Below are positions 23,578-25,087 of a DNA stretch of 25,087 nt, piece by piece. The stretch is from JAGPUQ01 sp947084925 (GTDB taxonomy: Bacteria > Pseudomonadota > Gammaproteobacteria > Pseudomonadales > Porticoccaceae). Every line of letters starts with the position of its first letter. The stretch's first letter is position 1. The translations under genes were made by a program, and so were the position numbers. The notes below the pieces were generated by a model. It saw only the letters and a program-made list of their open reading frames with translations, was not told where the DNA came from and ran no database searches. Where the stretch lies: NCBI GenBank assembly GCA_947084925.1, contig CAMTUJ010000022.1:1-25087 (forward strand), written 5' to 3'.

Positions 23578-25087
23578 ATGACCGAACGGGTTCAACAGGG
23601 CGGCCTGCACATTGCGCGGGTACTCGACGATCTGGTGCGCACCGAGATTCTGCCCGACCTGGGTATCGCGCCCGCCACCTTCTGGGCCGGCTTCGCATCC
23701 CTGCTGGCGGACCTGGCTCCTGAAAATGCCCGCCTGCTCGCGCTGCGCGACGACTTCCAGCAGCGCATCGACGCCTGGCACCGGGAGCACGCAAGCCAGC
23801 CTCAGGATCCCGCCGCCTACAAGGCGTTTCTGACCGCGATCGGCTATCTGCTCCCCGAGGGCGACGACTTCACCGTCACCACGGAGAACGTCGATGCGGA
23901 GATCGCCACCATCGCCGGCCCGCAACTGGTGGTACCCATCACCAATGCGCGCTATGCGCTCAATGCGGCCAACGCGCGCTGGGGCAGCCTCTACGACGCC
24001 CTGTACGGCAATGACGTGATCCCGGAAACCGACGGCGCGGTGCGCGGCCCGGGCTACAACCCGGTGCGGGGCGCCAAAGTCATCGCCTACGCACGGGAAT
24101 TCCTCGACGCCAGCACGCCGCTCGCGGCCGGCAGCCATGCCGATGCCATCGGCTACCGCGTCGCGAACGGCGCGCTGGTGATACGACTCAACAATGGCGC
24201 GAGCACCGAACTGAAAACCCCGGCGCAATGGGTGGGCTACCAAGGCAACCCGGATTCTCCGGCTTGTGTTTTATTGAAAAACAATGGATTGCATATCGAA
24301 GTTCAATTCGATCCTGACCATTACGTCGGGCGCGACGACCCCGCGCACATCAAGGACCTCTACCTCGAAAGCGCCATCACCACCATCCAGGACTGCGAGG
24401 ATTCGGTCGCCGCGGTGGACGCGGAGGACAAGTGCCTGGCCTACCGCAACTGGCTGGGTCTGATTCGCGGCGACCTCGAAGAGGTCATCCCCAAGGGCGA
24501 CAGGCTGTTACGCCGTACACTTAATCCTGATCGCGAATATCTGGACCCCAACGGCTGCGCCTTCAGCGTGCCGGGACGCAGCCTGCTGCTGGTGCGCAAC
24601 GTGGGCCACCTGATGACCACCGATGCCGTGCTCGACGCCGCCGGCAGTCCGGTGCCCGAGGGCATGCTGGATGCGCTGATCACCGGCGCGGTGGCGGCGC
24701 ACGACCTGCGCGGGCTGGGGCGCTTTCGCAACTCCCGCGCGGGCAGCGTCTACATCGTCAAACCCAAGATGCACGGCCCCGACGAAGTTGCCTTCACGGT
24801 GCGTCTGTTCGCGCGCGTGGAGCAGATCCTGGGGCTGCCCGCGCAAACCCTCAAGATCGGCATCATGGACGAAGAGCGCCGCACCACGGTGAATCTCAAG
24901 GCGTGTATCCGCGCAGCGCAAGAGCGGGTGATTTTCATCAATACCGGTTTTCTGGATCGCACCGGCGACGAAATTCACACCGCGATGGAAGCCGGTCCGG
25001 TAGTGCGCAAGGACGCGATGAAAAAGGAAAAATGGATTTTGGCCTACGAGAACTGGAACGTTGATATCGGCCTGGCCTGCGGCCTGC
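23578..25087 (+). CDS. glcB: Malate synthase G, partial (3' end outside window)
   Basis: Second enzyme of the glyoxylate shunt; it condenses glyoxylate with acetyl-CoA to malate. About 503 of an expected 720 or so residues are inside the window, and the frame is open to the edge. Family segments include ARWGSLYDALYGNDVIPE (about 142-159) and QDCEDSVAAVDAEDK. RSLLLVRNVGHLMT contains the glyoxylate-binding Arg340, and VKPKMHGPDEV and KIGIMDEERRTTVNLKA are also present. The C-terminal catalytic Asp (about 630 in E. coli) would lie beyond the edge. The ATG has an AGGAGAG ribosome site. Two short AT-rich patches (about 24256-24325 and 24505-24540) interrupt the GC-rich codon use. Cotranscription with the regulator is possible, but a separate promoter is visible. 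Confidence 0.96.
   Translation, partial: MTERVQQGGLHIARVLDDLVRTEILPDLGIAPATFWAGFASLLADLAPENARLLALRDDFQQRIDAWHREHASQPQDPAAYKAFLTAIGYLLPEGDDFTVTTENVDAEIATIAGPQLVVPITNARYALNAANARWGSLYDALYGNDVIPETDGAVRGPGYNPVRGAKVIAYAREFLDASTPLAAGSHADAIGYRVANGALVIRLNNGASTELKTPAQWVGYQGNPDSPACVLLKNNGLHIEVQFDPDHYVGRDDPAHIKDLYLESAITTIQDCEDSVAAVDAEDKCLAYRNWLGLIRGDLEEVIPKGDRLLRRTLNPDREYLDPNGCAFSVPGRSLLLVRNVGHLMTTDAVLDAAGSPVPEGMLDALITGAVAAHDLRGLGRFRNSRAGSVYIVKPKMHGPDEVAFTVRLFARVEQILGLPAQTLKIGIMDEERRTTVNLKACIRAAQERVIFINTGFLDRTGDEIHTAMEAGPVVRKDAMKKEKWILAYENWNVDIGLACGL

Overview
The window reads as a piece of a GC-rich gammaproteobacterial chromosome. The strongest taxonomic clue is a minus-strand housekeeping block in the order recA, recX, M23 peptidase, Trm112-like protein, hinT, alaS, lysC, csrA, tRNA-Ser(GCU). 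The alaS-lysC-csrA-tRNA-Ser part is the order known from Pseudomonas relatives, and recA-recX-alaS-csrA-tRNA-Ser is the order in enterics. The species cannot be named from sequence alone; the mix of CoA-dependent catabolic genes suggests an aerobic heterotroph that degrades fatty, alicyclic or aromatic substrates.

Layout. Positions 1-137 (minus) are the 5' end of a group IIC intron that leaves the window on the left. It directly follows an attC-like bulged hairpin (138-188). Next comes katG (minus), and then, transcribed away from katG, the first 43 codons of an integron-type integrase. This arrangement looks like a decayed integron unit with katG in the cassette position. A fossil spacer (2692-3103) leads to a Baeyer-Villiger monooxygenase, a terminator and a 3-hydroxyisobutyrate-dehydrogenase-like gene (plus), a palindromic repeat, and then a minus-strand pair: a CaiB/BaiF CoA-transferase and a carboxymuconolactone-decarboxylase-family protein. 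The housekeeping block fills 7.8-15.9 kb, with a LexA box in front of recA and ANGGA (CsrA-type) sites in the csrA leader.

From 16 to 20 kb, divergent from recA, lie two plus-strand gene pairs: MaoC-like hydratase with acyl-CoA dehydrogenase, then MBL-fold hydrolase with an atypical SDR/epimerase. A secreted protein of unknown function follows. The right end is a glyoxylate-shunt module: aceA (minus), a divergent LysR regulator (plus) and glcB (plus, cut by the window edge).

The two most interesting signals are (1) the intron / attC-like / katG / integrase-fragment arrangement, and (2) a nearly identical block of about 31 bp placed at the same distance and orientation from candidate -10 elements of both aceA and glcB, on either side of the LysR gene. 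The second strongly suggests a dedicated LysR-type regulator of the glyoxylate shunt. All assignments come from reading the sequence and knowledge of the families; no database search was run.
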